A stretch of 64,000 nt of DNA from an uncultured Collinsella sp. (GCA_958427975.1 CAUAEH010000002.1:1-64000), one strand, 5' to 3'; counted from the stretch's first letter, positions 1-9,179 are shown. Translations and numbers: made by a program. The notes: generated from the sequence alone by a model not told the origin.

Positions 1-13
1 AAGGAAGTCTCGG

Positions 14-1396
14 ATGCACAAGGTGTATTACCAGCCTGAGGGAATTTGGGTAGGCGACATCATGCCGTACGGCGAGGACGGCACGTTCTATCTCTATCAC
101 CAGCGTGACACGCGAAACCCCGGTCCTTTCGGAGAGCCGTTTGGTTGGGCACTCGCGACGACCAAGGATTTCGTCAACTACAAGGACTTTGGCGAGAGCC
201 TTGAGCGTGGCGGCGACGAGGAAGTCGACCAGTACATTTATGCCGGCACGGTGTTTAAGGTGGGCGACAAGTACCATGCGCTCTACACTGGTTGCAATCG
301 CGATAAGGTCCGCGCACGTTTGATGAAGCAGGTTCTTCTTCACGCAACGAGCGACGACGCCGTCAAGTGGGAGAAGAACATCGCCGAGACGCTGCTTCCG
401 CCCCAGGAGGGTTACGATGACCGCAACTGGCGCGATCCCTTTGTGCTTTGGGATGAGGAGAACGAAGAGTACATGCTCATCCTCGGCACGCGCGTGGGCG
501 AGGACAAGCGTCTGATGACCGGGCGTCTGGTCAAGTTCACCTCCAAGGACCTGGATACCTGGGAGTTCCAGGGCGACTGGTGGAATCCGGGCCTTTACAC
601 CATGTTCGAGATGCCTGATCTCTTTAAGATGGGCGACTGGTGGTATCTGGTGTTCTCCGAGTACAGTGATGGCAACAAGACCCGTTACCGCATGTCTCGC
701 TCCATCAACGGTCCTTGGATCACTCCTGCTGACGATTCATTCGATGGCCGCGCGTACTATGCCGCGCGTACCGCATTTGATGGCGAACGCCGCGTTCTCT
801 TTGGTTGGGTTCCTACGCGTGACGAGGGTGGCGATCCCAGCTCTTACCTGTGGGGTGGCACCTTTATGCCTCTCGAGATCGTTCAGCGTGCCGACGGAAC
901 GCTCGGCACCAAGCTCCCCGACAGCATGCTTGGCGCCTTTGGCGAGGCTAAGGCAGTCGAGGCCTTTGAGCTTTCCTGCGAGTCGGGCAAGCTCGAGCAG
1001 GTGCTCGCCGCGGATGCCGGTTCCACCTATATGCTCGATGCCGACATCGAGCTCGCCGGTGACGCTGCCGGCTTCTCGGTGAAGCTTGCCGAGGACGCCG
1101 AGTCCGGTCTTGCCTATGAGTTCCGCGCCAACCTGCGTGAGGGCAAGCTCGAGTTTACGGCGGCCCCCCAGTATCCGTGGTTCCAGGTCAACAACATGGG
1201 CCTCGAGCGTCCGTTGTTCTTTAAGGGCGAGGGCACTCATCATGTGCGCCTGGTCGTTGACGACGATATCGCGACCATCTTTGTCGATGATGTTGCGCTC
1301 AACGCTCGCTTCTGCAACAAGCAGGGCCAGGGTGTGGCGCTTACCGTCACCGACGGTGCGCTCAAGTGCGCAAACGCAACGATCGCGTCTCTGTAG
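14..1396 (+). CDS. GH32-family glycosidase, divergent copy
   Basis: Predicted beta-fructofuranosidase-type enzyme of glycoside hydrolase family 32. It has no signal peptide, so it probably acts in the cytoplasm. The three family carboxylates sit in altered contexts: D15 in WVGD (place of the WMNDPNG Asp), D141 in WRDP and E199 in FEMPD (place of the ECPD acid/base). A beta-sandwich-like C-terminal part follows from about residue 310. At 460 residues the length is normal. An AAGGAAG ribosome site at 1-7 supports the start. A PTS permease and a second, canonical GH32 enzyme follow, so sucrose or short fructo-oligosaccharide use is likely. The exact substrate of this copy is uncertain. Confidence 0.85.
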   Translation: MHKVYYQPEGIWVGDIMPYGEDGTFYLYHQRDTRNPGPFGEPFGWALATTKDFVNYKDFGESLERGGDEEVDQYIYAGTVFKVGDKYHALYTGCNRDKVRARLMKQVLLHATSDDAVKWEKNIAETLLPPQEGYDDRNWRDPFVLWDEENEEYMLILGTRVGEDKRLMTGRLVKFTSKDLDTWEFQGDWWNPGLYTMFEMPDLFKMGDWWYLVFSEYSDGNKTRYRMSRSINGPWITPADDSFDGRAYYAARTAFDGERRVLFGWVPTRDEGGDPSSYLWGGTFMPLEIVQRADGTLGTKLPDSMLGAFGEAKAVEAFELSCESGKLEQVLAADAGSTYMLDADIELAGDAAGFSVKLAEDAESGLAYEFRANLREGKLEFTAAPQYPWFQVNNMGLERPLFFKGEGTHHVRLVVDDDIATIFVDDVALNARFCNKQGQGVALTVTDGALKCANATIASL

Positions 1397-1441
1397 CGGC
1401 AACGAACCGTTTTATGATTTAGAAAAGGAATGGAGAGGAAC

Positions 1442-2893
1442 ATGGACTACAAGGCAGTGTCCCAGCAAGTCGTCGACAACGTCGGCGGACTGGAGAACAT
1501 CGAGGGCGCCACGCATTGCGTGACCCGTCTGCGTCTGGTGCTCAAGGATACGAGCAAATACAACAAGGCCGAGCTCGAGAACATCGATGGCGTCAAGGGC
1601 GTGCTGTACAACAGCGGCCAGCTCATGATCATCTTCGGTACCGGTACCGTCAACAAGGTTTACGATGAGTTTATGGCTCTGACGGGCGTTAAGGAGATCA
1701 GCGCTTCCGAGGTCAAGGGCGCCGAGGCGGACAAGAAGGGCAAGTTCTTCTCGGTCCTCAAGGTATTCTCGGACATCTTTATCCCCATCATTCCCGCCTT
1801 CGTCGGCGCTGCAATCATCATCGGCCTTAAGTCGCTGATCGTTGCCAACGGCCTCTTCGGCATGGAGGGCAGCCTCGCCGATCACAGCGAGTTCCTCAAG
1901 AACCTCGCAAGCTTCTTTGCCATTATCGCCACCACCTTTGACTACCTGCCTGTCCTGGTTATGTATAGCGCGGTCAAGCGTTTTGGCGGCAACCCGATCC
2001 TGGGCATCCTCGTCGGTATCGTCATGGTTCACCCGAGTCTTATGAACCGTAACACGTTCGTTATGGACCCGACGGGTGCTGAGTACTGGAACTTCGGTCC
2101 GCTCTCCATCCCCATGGTTGCTTTCCAGGGCGGCGTGTTCCCTGCAATCCTGACTGCCTGGTTTATGGCCAAGGTCGAAAAGATTGCCCAGAAGTACATC
2201 CCCGAGGTCGTCTCGTTTGTCTTTGTCCCGACCGTTACCCTGATTCTTGCTAACGTTGCCCTGTTCACCGTGTTCGGCCCGCTCGGCAACCTGATCGGCG
2301 ACGTCCTCGCTGGCGTAATCGATGTCCTGTACAACAGGATGGGCGTCTTTGGTGCCTTTGTCTTCGCCGCGTTCCTGCAGCCGCTCGTCGTTACCGGTAC
2401 GCATCAGTTCATCCAGGGTATCGAGGCAAACCTCGTTGCCACGACTGGCTTCAACTACATCCAGGCCATCTGGTCGGTCTCCATCATCGCCCAGGGCGGC
2501 GGCGCCATCGGCATGTACCTCATTCACAAGAAGCACTCCAAAGAGCGCAACATCTGCATGTCGTCCTTTATTCCGACGCTGGTCGGTATCTCCGAGCCCG
2601 CTATCTTCGCTGCAAACATGCGCTATTCGATCATTCCGTTCATCTGCGCATGCATCGGTGCAGGCTGCGGCGGTGCCTTCGTGAAGTTCTTTGAGGTGCG
2701 CGCCATCGGTCAGGGTCTGACCGGTGTGCTTGGCCTGCTCATCGTTACGCCCGAGACTCTCGTGTGGTATGTGGCTGGTAATCTCATCGCCTTTATCGTG
2801 CCGATCGTCTTGATCTTTGCCTACAACAAGGCAAAGGGCGTTCCGACCACCGATGAAGAGGGCGCTGGTGCTGGCTTCGATGTCAGCTTCTAG
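1442..2893 (+). CDS. PTS sugar transporter subunit EIIBC, sucrose type
   Basis: Membrane permease of the phosphotransferase system that imports and phosphorylates a sugar, probably sucrose given two GH32 hydrolases around it. The EIIB domain (about residues 1-85) carries the phosphorylated Cys26 in the HCVTRLR motif. The EIIC domain (about 105-470) is highly hydrophobic and has the GISEPAIF motif of the glucose/sucrose superfamily. No EIIA domain is fused, so a separate IIA protein must supply phosphate. I chose the ATG at 1442 over 1430 because GGAGAGG at 1432-1438 is well placed for it, while the earlier ATG overlaps its own ribosome site. The upstream gene ends 45 bp before. Confidence 0.9.
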   Translation: MDYKAVSQQVVDNVGGLENIEGATHCVTRLRLVLKDTSKYNKAELENIDGVKGVLYNSGQLMIIFGTGTVNKVYDEFMALTGVKEISASEVKGAEADKKGKFFSVLKVFSDIFIPIIPAFVGAAIIIGLKSLIVANGLFGMEGSLADHSEFLKNLASFFAIIATTFDYLPVLVMYSAVKRFGGNPILGILVGIVMVHPSLMNRNTFVMDPTGAEYWNFGPLSIPMVAFQGGVFPAILTAWFMAKVEKIAQKYIPEVVSFVFVPTVTLILANVALFTVFGPLGNLIGDVLAGVIDVLYNRMGVFGAFVFAAFLQPLVVTGTHQFIQGIEANLVATTGFNYIQAIWSVSIIAQGGGAIGMYLIHKKHSKERNICMSSFIPTLVGISEPAIFAANMRYSIIPFICACIGAGCGGAFVKFFEVRAIGQGLTGVLGLLIVTPETLVWYVAGNLIAFIVPIVLIFAYNKAKGVPTTDEEGAGAGFDVSF

Positions 2894-2932
2894 TTGAGCC
2901 GTTCAGCGTAATGTGCGGATAAGTCCATTTGA

Positions 2933-2970
2933 GGAAGGGCGCTCGGCTCGTGCGAGTCGAGCGTCCTTCC
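2933..2970. terminator. 17-bp hairpin between EIIBC and scrB
   Basis: Arms 2933-2949 and 2954-2970 pair along 17 bp with two G-T wobbles around a 4-nt loop. No T-run follows, and the next gene starts 18 bp later. It may be an attenuator or mRNA-stability hairpin between permease and hydrolase rather than a full terminator. Confidence 0.6.
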
Positions 2971-2988
2971 CTATAGACGAGAAAGTCA

Positions 2989-4437
2989 ATGGCGATGTTT
3001 AATCAAAAAAATAAGGTGACACGCGCGGACTATGAGCAGTGGCGTGCCGGACAGGATGAGACGGCTGGTCGCATCGCGTCCGACCCCGATAGGCTCCTGT
3101 TCCATGTGGAGCCTGAGCTTGGCTGGCTCAACGACCCCAACGGTTTGGTTCAGATTGGTGATACGTATCACATCTATCATCAATACGATCCGTTCGATGC
3201 TGCGCATGGCGGTCCAGTGCTTTGGAACCATCTGACGACAAAGGATTTTGTGACGTACGAGAATCATGGCTCCGTGCTGTTCCCCGATTCCGATTTGGAT
3301 TCGAACGGAGCGTATTCTGGTTCTGCCTTTGTACGCGATGGCAAGATTCACTACTTCTATACCGGCAACGTCAAGCATTTTGACCGCGATGATTACGACT
3401 ACGTGTTGACGGGTCGTGAGCAAAACCAGATTCATATGGTTGCCGAGAATCCCGACGAATTGGGCGAGAAGTGCATAGCTGTTGGACCGGTCGATTACCC
3501 CGACGATATCGGTACGCACGTGCGCGACCCCAAGATCCTTGAGCACGACGGTATCTACTACATGGTTCTGGGCGCTCGTACGAAAGACGATCGCGGCTGC
3601 GTGCTTGTCTATACCTCGCGCGATCTAGAGGACTGGAACTATGCGACGCGTATTGAGCTGGGCGAGAAGTTTGGCTTTATGTGGGAGTGCCCCGATCTGT
3701 TCGAGCTCGATGGTGAGCTTATTCTCGTTTGCTGTCCGCAGGGTGTGCCTGCCGATGGATGGCGTTACCGCAATCCGCATCAGTGCGTGTGGTTCTCCAT
3801 CGAGGCCGATTGGGAGGCGCCGAGCTTTAAAATCGTCGGGCAGGGCATGCCCCCGATGGTCGATGCCGGTTTTGATTTCTATGCTCCGCAGTCCTTTGAG
3901 GATGCTGCAGGCCGGCGTTTGATGATCGGATGGTCGGGTTGCCCCGACGCGACGGCAGAAAACCCGACGGTGGCGCGCGGGTGGCAGTGCGCGTTGACGG
4001 TGCCGCGAGAGCTGAGCATGCGCGATGGTAAGCTCTGCCAGCAGCCGGCGCACGAGATTGAGAGGATGCGCGGCGACTGCGTTCGCGCGACAGGCGGTGA
4101 AACCGTTGAGGAGCCGGGCCGCCTGTTTGATGTTGTGGTTTCCTGTGAGGGCGCCAAGATGGTCGAGCTCGAAATCCGCAAGGGTGTCTTTGTGCGCTAT
4201 GCAGACGGGATGCTTACCCTCGACATGGGTGACGAAGGCTATGGGCGCGACCAGAGGTCGATCGAGCTCAGCGAGCTTCGCGACCTGCGCGTGCTTTCGG
4301 ACACTACGATGGTCGAGATTTTTGCAAATGGCGGCGAGGCGGCACTTACGAGCCGTACCTATTCGCCGGCGGTTCCGGCGATGGGGTTGCATGCCGAGAG
4401 TGCGGCGTCGATGGATTTCTACCGCCTCGCGCATTAA
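2989..4437 (+). CDS. scrB: Sucrose-6-phosphate hydrolase (GH32)
   Basis: Cytoplasmic invertase that would cleave the sucrose-6-phosphate delivered by the PTS into glucose-6-phosphate and fructose. All three GH32 signatures are canonical: WLNDPNG with nucleophile D49, HVRDP with D180, and MWECPD with acid/base E233. The C-terminal beta-sandwich domain begins near residue 355. Length (482) matches the family. A second ATG lies at 2995, and the ribosome site (GAGAAAG, 2979-2985) is modest, so either start is possible. Position downstream of EIIBC makes the role in sucrose catabolism strong. Activity on kestose or other short fructans cannot be excluded. Confidence 0.9.
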   Translation: MAMFNQKNKVTRADYEQWRAGQDETAGRIASDPDRLLFHVEPELGWLNDPNGLVQIGDTYHIYHQYDPFDAAHGGPVLWNHLTTKDFVTYENHGSVLFPDSDLDSNGAYSGSAFVRDGKIHYFYTGNVKHFDRDDYDYVLTGREQNQIHMVAENPDELGEKCIAVGPVDYPDDIGTHVRDPKILEHDGIYYMVLGARTKDDRGCVLVYTSRDLEDWNYATRIELGEKFGFMWECPDLFELDGELILVCCPQGVPADGWRYRNPHQCVWFSIEADWEAPSFKIVGQGMPPMVDAGFDFYAPQSFEDAAGRRLMIGWSGCPDATAENPTVARGWQCALTVPRELSMRDGKLCQQPAHEIERMRGDCVRATGGETVEEPGRLFDVVVSCEGAKMVELEIRKGVFVRYADGMLTLDMGDEGYGRDQRSIELSELRDLRVLSDTTMVEIFANGGEAALTSRTYSPAVPAMGLHAESAASMDFYRLAH

Positions 4438-4568
4438 CCATGCGTGAGGCACGATTGGACTTGCTGGGCGGAATGTGTTGCAGTTGCCGCAGCGAACTAC
4501 CGTTTATCGCGTATAGCTACCGTTTGCGGGATAAGTAACACTCATTTATAAACCGTGTAAAATCTCAG

Positions 4569-4640
4569 CCAAGCACGGAGTTTTCCAGGGAGACGCTGTC
4601 CTTTGTTATGTGCAAGGGACGGCGTCTCTTTGGCGCTTGG
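4569..4640. terminator. Two-tier hairpin upstream of the DegV gene
   Basis: An inner stem pairs 4590-4605 with 4613-4628 (16 bp, two wobbles). It is enclosed by a 6-bp outer stem CCAAGC (4569-4574) / GCTTGG (4635-4640). It follows the scrB stop by 130 bp and precedes the DegV start by about 70 bp, so it could end the sucrose transcript or sit in the DegV leader. There is only a short T stretch. Confidence 0.45.
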
Positions 4641-4713
4641 ACGCCGTTGTGCAACAGTGCGGCGGCGCGTGCCATGTATTGAAAAACCAATGTCGAGATG
4701 GGTCGTGATAAGA

Positions 4714-5568
4714 ATGGGCAAGTACGTAATCGTGGTTGAGTCTGGGTCGGATGTGACGCCGGAGCTTTGCGAGCGCTACGGCATCGTGCGCGTGCCCATG
4801 CATGTCACGATTGGTGACGAGACCGTCGAGGACGGCTCCATCGATCCGCTCGAGATTTATTCGCGCTGCAACGAGTTTGGTGTGATGCCCAAGACCAGCG
4901 GCTGTGCGCCGGCAGATTTTGCGCACGTATATGACCGTATCCATGCCGAGCAGCCCGACGCGACTATTCTGCATCTCGCGTATTCCGAGGCAACGACCTG
5001 CTCCCATCAATCATCGAAGATCGCCGCCAAGGGTCGCGACTACGTCTACTCCATGGACACGCGTTTTGTCTCGGTGGGCCAGTCGCTCGTTGTCGTCGAG
5101 ACCGCCAAATACATCGAGGCTCACCCCGATGCCACCGTCGACGAGATCTTTGCATTTACGAACTCCGTCATGGACCGTGTGCTGCTGGGCTTTGTTCCTA
5201 CCGACCTAGCCTTCCTTAAGGCAGGCGGTCGTCTGTCCAACGTGGCATTCCTTGGCGCCCATCTGCTCAAGATTAAGCCCTGCATTGAGGTGACGGGCGG
5301 CAAGTTCGTGGCGACCAAAAAGTTCCGCGGCTCTATGCTCAAATGCGCCCGTGCCTTTATTGACCACATGGTTGCCAAGGGGGAGATTGACTACTCGCAC
5401 ATTGGCCTGGCGTATTCGGTAGGCCTTTCCCAGGAGCTGCGCGACGACATGGAGGTCTATGCGCACGACCTGGGCTTTAAGGACGTTGCCTGGACCCAGG
5501 TCGGCGGTGTCATCTCGAGCCATTGCGGCCCGACCGCCTTCGGTGCGGTGCTCACGCTCAAGGCGTAA
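4714..5568 (+). CDS. DegV family fatty-acid-binding protein
   Basis: Member of the DegV/FakB family, whose studied members bind a fatty acid and present it to a fatty-acid kinase. Visible family features are the N-terminal Rossmann-like strand ending in SGSD, TSGCAP near residue 62, a Ser/Thr-rich AYSEATTCSHQSS stretch near residue 90, and the GGRLSN motif in the second domain. The reading frame is open to 4603, but those upstream residues overlap a hairpin and do not look like the family. ATG 4714 begins exactly at the domain edge and gives 284 residues. ATG 4690 is the alternative. No kinase partner gene is adjacent. Confidence 0.85.
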   Translation: MGKYVIVVESGSDVTPELCERYGIVRVPMHVTIGDETVEDGSIDPLEIYSRCNEFGVMPKTSGCAPADFAHVYDRIHAEQPDATILHLAYSEATTCSHQSSKIAAKGRDYVYSMDTRFVSVGQSLVVVETAKYIEAHPDATVDEIFAFTNSVMDRVLLGFVPTDLAFLKAGGRLSNVAFLGAHLLKIKPCIEVTGGKFVATKKFRGSMLKCARAFIDHMVAKGEIDYSHIGLAYSVGLSQELRDDMEVYAHDLGFKDVAWTQVGGVISSHCGPTAFGAVLTLKA

Positions 5569-5753
5569 GGCCTGGCGTCTATCGATTACTATTGCCACGG
5601 CGGCGGGCAGGTTGCGATGACCCTCCCGCTGCTCTTGCTGGGGCCAAATAGAACAACCCAATTGACCGCTAAACCGTTCCACCATCATGCGTATGGGCTA
5701 GAATGGCTCTGGCATTTATGTAACTAAAACCAATGAGAGGCAAGGTAGCGGGA

Positions 5754-6572
5754 ATGGCTGAGATGACGCTCGAGGGTGTGGACGCTCGTCCCGAGGACTC
5801 CACGTTTGCCCTGGGCCGAGTACATTCGATTGAAACGATGGGTACGGTCGACGGTCCCGGCATCCGCTTCGTAGTGTTTGTCCAAGGCTGTCCCATGCGC
5901 TGCGCGTATTGCCACAATCCCGATACCTGGTCCGTTAACGGCGGCACGATGGTGACCGTCGAGCATCTGATGGATGAGTTCCAGAGTAACCACGAGTTCT
6001 ATCGCAGCGGTGGCATTACGGTGTCCGGTGGCGAGCCGCTTCTGCAGCCCGAGTTTTTGGCCGACCTGTTCCGCGCAATGCACAGCAACCCCGATGGTCG
6101 TGTACATACCTGCCTAGATAGCTGTGGCTACGCCTTCGACCCCCAGCATCCCGAGAAGTTCGATGCCGTGCTCAACGAGACCGACATGGTACTGCTCGAT
6201 ATTAAGCATGCCGATCCGGTCGAGCATAAAAAGCTGACCGGTTGCGATCCCGCACGCATCTTGGCGTTTGGCGATGAGCTTGCACGTCGCAAGATCAAGG
6301 TCGTTATCCGCCACGTGGTGGTGCCGGGCATTACCGACACGGTGGAGGAGTGCGAGAAGCTCGGTCGCCTCATCGCTCCATGGCACAACGTGGTGGGCCT
6401 GGAAATGCTGCCGTATCACACGATGGGTGTCGTCAAGTACGAGCAACTGGGCATTCCCTATAAGCTCGAGGGCGTGCCCCAGATGGATACCGCGCGCATG
6501 CCCGAGTTGCGTAATGCCGTTATGACCGGCATGAAAAAGCGCCGCGCGGAGCTAAAAAACGCCATCGGCTAG
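5754..6572 (+). CDS. pflA: Pyruvate formate-lyase activating enzyme
   Basis: Radical-SAM glycyl-radical activase that would install the glycyl radical on pyruvate formate-lyase during anaerobic growth. The iron-sulfur motif CxxxCxxC is clear (C46, C50 and C53 in GCPMRCAYC), and SGGEPLLQPEF, a SAM-binding motif, follows. Length 272 fits the family (about 245) with a short N-terminal extension. I prefer ATG 5754 because GAGAGGCAAGG (5736-5746) is well spaced; ATG 5733 has no ribosome site. No pflB-like gene is in the window, so its partner is elsewhere. Confidence 0.9.
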   Translation: MAEMTLEGVDARPEDSTFALGRVHSIETMGTVDGPGIRFVVFVQGCPMRCAYCHNPDTWSVNGGTMVTVEHLMDEFQSNHEFYRSGGITVSGGEPLLQPEFLADLFRAMHSNPDGRVHTCLDSCGYAFDPQHPEKFDAVLNETDMVLLDIKHADPVEHKKLTGCDPARILAFGDELARRKIKVVIRHVVVPGITDTVEECEKLGRLIAPWHNVVGLEMLPYHTMGVVKYEQLGIPYKLEGVPQMDTARMPELRNAVMTGMKKRRAELKNAIG

Positions 6573-6694
6573 CAAGTCTTTTGCTCCTCTACGATACCCG
6601 CGCTGCGGTGGTCTAGCGGCTTCGTATTGCGCGGTTGAGTCAAAATGCTGGTACCATACCGTGGATAGCAGTTTTCACGGGTTTGGGGGATGGT

Positions 6695-7435
6695 ATGCCT
6701 ACCATCGCAATCATCGGTGCACTCGAAAAAGAGGTTGCGCAGATTAAAGAAGAACTGAACGGCGCTCGTGTGGCACAAGAGGCGGGCTTGACCGTTGTCA
6801 ACGGCGAGCTCGACGGTTTGTCCGTTGTTGCTACGACCGCTGGCATGGGAACCGTAAACGCCGCGGCGGCAACGCAGCATCTCATCAGCAAATATGCCCC
6901 GCAGGCCGTTGTGTTTTCGGGCATTGCGGGTGGCCTAAACCCTAAGCTCCATATTAACGACGTGGTTATAGGCAAGTGCCTGCGTTATCTGGATACCGAC
7001 ACGACGCTCATTGCCGAGTCGGCACCGGGGCTTGAGGAATTTGCCTCGACACCGGCTTTGGTTGATATTGCAGCTGCCGTGCTTGTCGAGCATGGGTTTG
7101 TGGACGCATCGTCGGATATGGCGGCTGCCGAGAAGGACCCCAAGCAGTTCCTGGTTGGCACTATCGCTACAGGCGACCGCTTTGTAACGGGCGACGCCAT
7201 GCGCACCGCTGCGATTGAGGCCACGCATGCCGATTGCGTCGAGATGGAGGGCGCGGCAATTGCGCACATCGCGGCCAAGAATGGTGTCGATTGCCTGGTG
7301 CTGCGCGCTATCAGCGATAATTGTGACGAGGCATATGACGCGTTTTGCGAGCGCGAGTTCGATCTGGATGAGTACGCTCGCACCGCGAGCGGCATGACGC
7401 TCGATATCGTTCGTCGTATCGCCGCCGCGCAATAG
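6695..7435 (+). CDS. mtnN: 5'-methylthioadenosine/S-adenosylhomocysteine nucleosidase
   Basis: Hydrolyses methylthioadenosine and S-adenosylhomocysteine to adenine plus the ribosyl thiol, in methionine salvage and removal of SAM by-products. Family residues are visible: E13 in GALEKEV (general acid), the VEMEGAA substrate loop at 182-188 and catalytic D208 in RAISD. At 246 residues it is close to the usual 230. The open frame extends upstream to 6635, but ATG 6695 follows GGGGGA and starts the protein at the normal family position. The gene ends 39 bp before engB and is probably cotranscribed with it. Confidence 0.92.
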   Translation: MPTIAIIGALEKEVAQIKEELNGARVAQEAGLTVVNGELDGLSVVATTAGMGTVNAAAATQHLISKYAPQAVVFSGIAGGLNPKLHINDVVIGKCLRYLDTDTTLIAESAPGLEEFASTPALVDIAAAVLVEHGFVDASSDMAAAEKDPKQFLVGTIATGDRFVTGDAMRTAAIEATHADCVEMEGAAIAHIAAKNGVDCLVLRAISDNCDEAYDAFCEREFDLDEYARTASGMTLDIVRRIAAAQ

Positions 7436-7474
7436 CACACCCGTTTTGTAAGAACCTACGACCAAGGAGTATCC

Positions 7475-8065
7475 ATGGCCGATTCCATTAACTATCAGCT
7501 TGCCAAGTTTGTTGCCAGCTACGGCAAGGTTTCGCAGATCCCCGAGTCCACCTGTCCCGAGGTGAGCTTTGTGGGCCGCTCCAATGTGGGCAAGTCGTCT
7601 ATCATGAACAAGCTCTTTGGCCGCAAGAACCTGGTCAAGGTTTCGAGCACGCCGGGCAAGACGAGCAATATCAATTTCTTCGAGGCCGACGACGTGCACT
7701 TTGTGGACCTGCCGGGCTACGGTTTCGCTCGCCGTTCCAAGGCCGAGCGCGACCGTTGGGCCGAGCTCATTGGCGACTTTTTCGACTCCGAGCGCAGCTT
7801 CAACCTGGTTGTGTCGCTGGTGGACATTCGCCACGACCCCAGTAAACTCGACCATGACATGATCGACTACCTGCAGGGCAACGAGTTCAACTTTATCGTC
7901 TGCCTCACCAAGGCCGACAAACTCAGCCGCACCCAGCAGGCCCGCCAGGCAGCGGCCATCAAAAAGCAGCTCAACGTTCCGGCCGAGAACGTGATCATCA
8001 CAAGCTCTCAGACCGGCGCCGGCATCGACGAACTCAAGCGCCGCATTGCCGAGGCCTGCCTCTAA
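7475..8065 (+). CDS. engB: Ribosome biogenesis GTPase EngB/YsxC
   Basis: Small GTPase of the EngB (YihA/YsxC) family, essential in studied bacteria for 50S ribosomal subunit maturation. GTPase motifs appear in order: G1 GRSNVGKSS (34-42), G2/G3 region TPGKTSN (59-65) and DLPGYG (78-83), and G4 TKAD near residue 144. At 196 residues the length is typical. The ribosome site AAGGAG lies just upstream of ATG 7475. It is probably in one transcript with mtnN; a terminator-like hairpin follows. Confidence 0.93.
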   Translation: MADSINYQLAKFVASYGKVSQIPESTCPEVSFVGRSNVGKSSIMNKLFGRKNLVKVSSTPGKTSNINFFEADDVHFVDLPGYGFARRSKAERDRWAELIGDFFDSERSFNLVVSLVDIRHDPSKLDHDMIDYLQGNEFNFIVCLTKADKLSRTQQARQAAAIKKQLNVPAENVIITSSQTGAGIDELKRRIAEACL

Positions 8066-8097
8066 TCGAGCTACAACCCCTCAAAAGCTCTTATCTA

Positions 8098-8120
8098 TAT
8101 CACCTCAGTGATAGTTTTTT
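8098..8120 (+). terminator. Short hairpin with T6 after engB
   Basis: TATCAC (8098-8103) pairs with GTGATA (8108-8113) around CTCA, followed by GTTTTTT. It is a weak but well-formed intrinsic terminator at the boundary with the lower-GC island. It could also be an operator for the XRE locus that follows. Confidence 0.55.
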
Positions 8121-8148
8121 AGGAGACCTAGGTATTCAATATGCGCTT

Positions 8149-8367
8149 ATGAGTGAGCGCGCGTTCTCGGCGATCAGGTTCCGCGATTGGAAGCAGTCCT
8201 CGGGAGCTGAGTTTTATCCCAAGCGTTTTGAGCGAGAACAGAACGCGCGGCGCAAGTACTCGGACACAATTAATGGATTCGACTCTGAGGGCGTCTACAT
8301 TAGGGATTTAATGGCAGGGAGGGTTGATTTAAATGATCCAAGAGTTAACGGATTGTGGGCCGAGTAG
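8149..8367 (+). CDS. Small hypothetical protein upstream of XRE protein
   Basis: A 72-residue basic protein I do not recognise. It has a positively charged middle (about residues 10-36) and ends in NDPRVNGLWAE. Its last 35 bp overlap the start of the next gene in another frame, the arrangement of a translationally coupled pair. Together with the XRE regulator it resembles a small toxin/antitoxin-like or stress locus, but no toxin fold is recognisable. The local base composition is lower in GC than the flanking housekeeping genes, which suggests acquisition. It could also be the remnant of a longer upstream gene. Confidence 0.5.
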   Translation: MSERAFSAIRFRDWKQSSGAEFYPKRFEREQNARRKYSDTINGFDSEGVYIRDLMAGRVDLNDPRVNGLWAE

Positions 8368-9031
8368 GACATACCCCGTCTACTACCTCGAGGATGCAAT
8401 GAACAACCTCGGCGACTGCTTTGACTATGCCGTTAACGATTATGGAGCAGAAGGATCAGAAGTTGCTGAACTCTTTTGCCTGAGCGGCGTAGCTCGCGAG
8501 TTTGAGCGTGGCAACGCATGGGTAGTGTCGGGAAAATCGGGCGTTGAGCTGTTCGCGCTTATTGCCGAAAGGTCGGGCTATCAATCAAGGCCGATGCCAA
8601 ATCGAACCTACCGATTCGAAAAGACACCGGAATATTGGACAGGCTGGATATTGGCATACCTTCAGTGGCGCCTAGGAGAGTCTTTCGAAGATTTGCTGCA
8701 TGTCGTTCCATTTGATGTGCTGCGCAGTCTGTACTACCCCTGGCACGAAGCCTCGGAGGAACGTGTGGCTCGCCTCGTCTGCGATATGGCGAAGAAAGCG
8801 TCCAGGCAAACAAAACTTGCGTTAGCAAGAAAGAAGCTTAAGAAAACCCAACAAGACCTGGCATACGAATCAGGCGTATCGCTCCGCTCAATCCAAATGT
8901 ACGAACAGCGCCAACGAAACATCAACGAAGCCTCGGTAACAACCGTAAGAGCTATAGCAAAAGCCCTCCACTGTAACATCGAAGACCTCCTAGAACCAGT
9001 CTTCGAATACAAAGAAACAAGCGCCGCCTAA
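8333..9031 (+). CDS. XRE-type HTH protein with conserved N-terminal domain
   Basis: A 232-residue protein with two parts. Residues 1-150 form a domain with the motif YPVYYLEDAMNNLGDCFDYAV and an aromatic PEYWTGWILAYLQW stretch, which I associate with XRE proteins found beside DUF3990/DUF3791 toxin-like genes in gut bacteria. Residues 155-225 are a Cro/C1 helix-turn-helix (KTQQDLAYESGVSLRSIQMY). ATG 8333 has AGGGAGGG at 8316-8323 and overlaps the upstream gene by 35 bp. It probably regulates its own locus. The usual neighbours of the family are not obvious here, so this may be a reduced or orphan copy. Confidence 0.7.
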   Translation: MIQELTDCGPSRTYPVYYLEDAMNNLGDCFDYAVNDYGAEGSEVAELFCLSGVAREFERGNAWVVSGKSGVELFALIAERSGYQSRPMPNRTYRFEKTPEYWTGWILAYLQWRLGESFEDLLHVVPFDVLRSLYYPWHEASEERVARLVCDMAKKASRQTKLALARKKLKKTQQDLAYESGVSLRSIQMYEQRQRNINEASVTTVRAIAKALHCNIEDLLEPVFEYKETSAA

Positions 9032-9179
9032 ACCAATATATTGCCAAGGTTTGTATCTAGTAAGCGCTCCTTACCAGCAAGAGTCCCTACCAATAGATAG
9101 CGGCTTAAAGGGCCGAAATCGTATGAATGGCATTGCGACTTCCAAATGGGTGACTGCTGCTTGAAAAGCTATAGAAATA

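Noticed and set aside
1412..2536. A 374-codon minus-strand frame over the PTS gene
   Set aside because: Asp/Glu-rich shadow without membrane segments or domains; the plus-strand PTS is unambiguous.
6602..6680. A tRNA-like stretch before the nucleosidase gene
   Set aside because: GGTGGTCTAGCGG resembles a D-arm, but no acceptor pairing, anticodon stem or T-arm follows.
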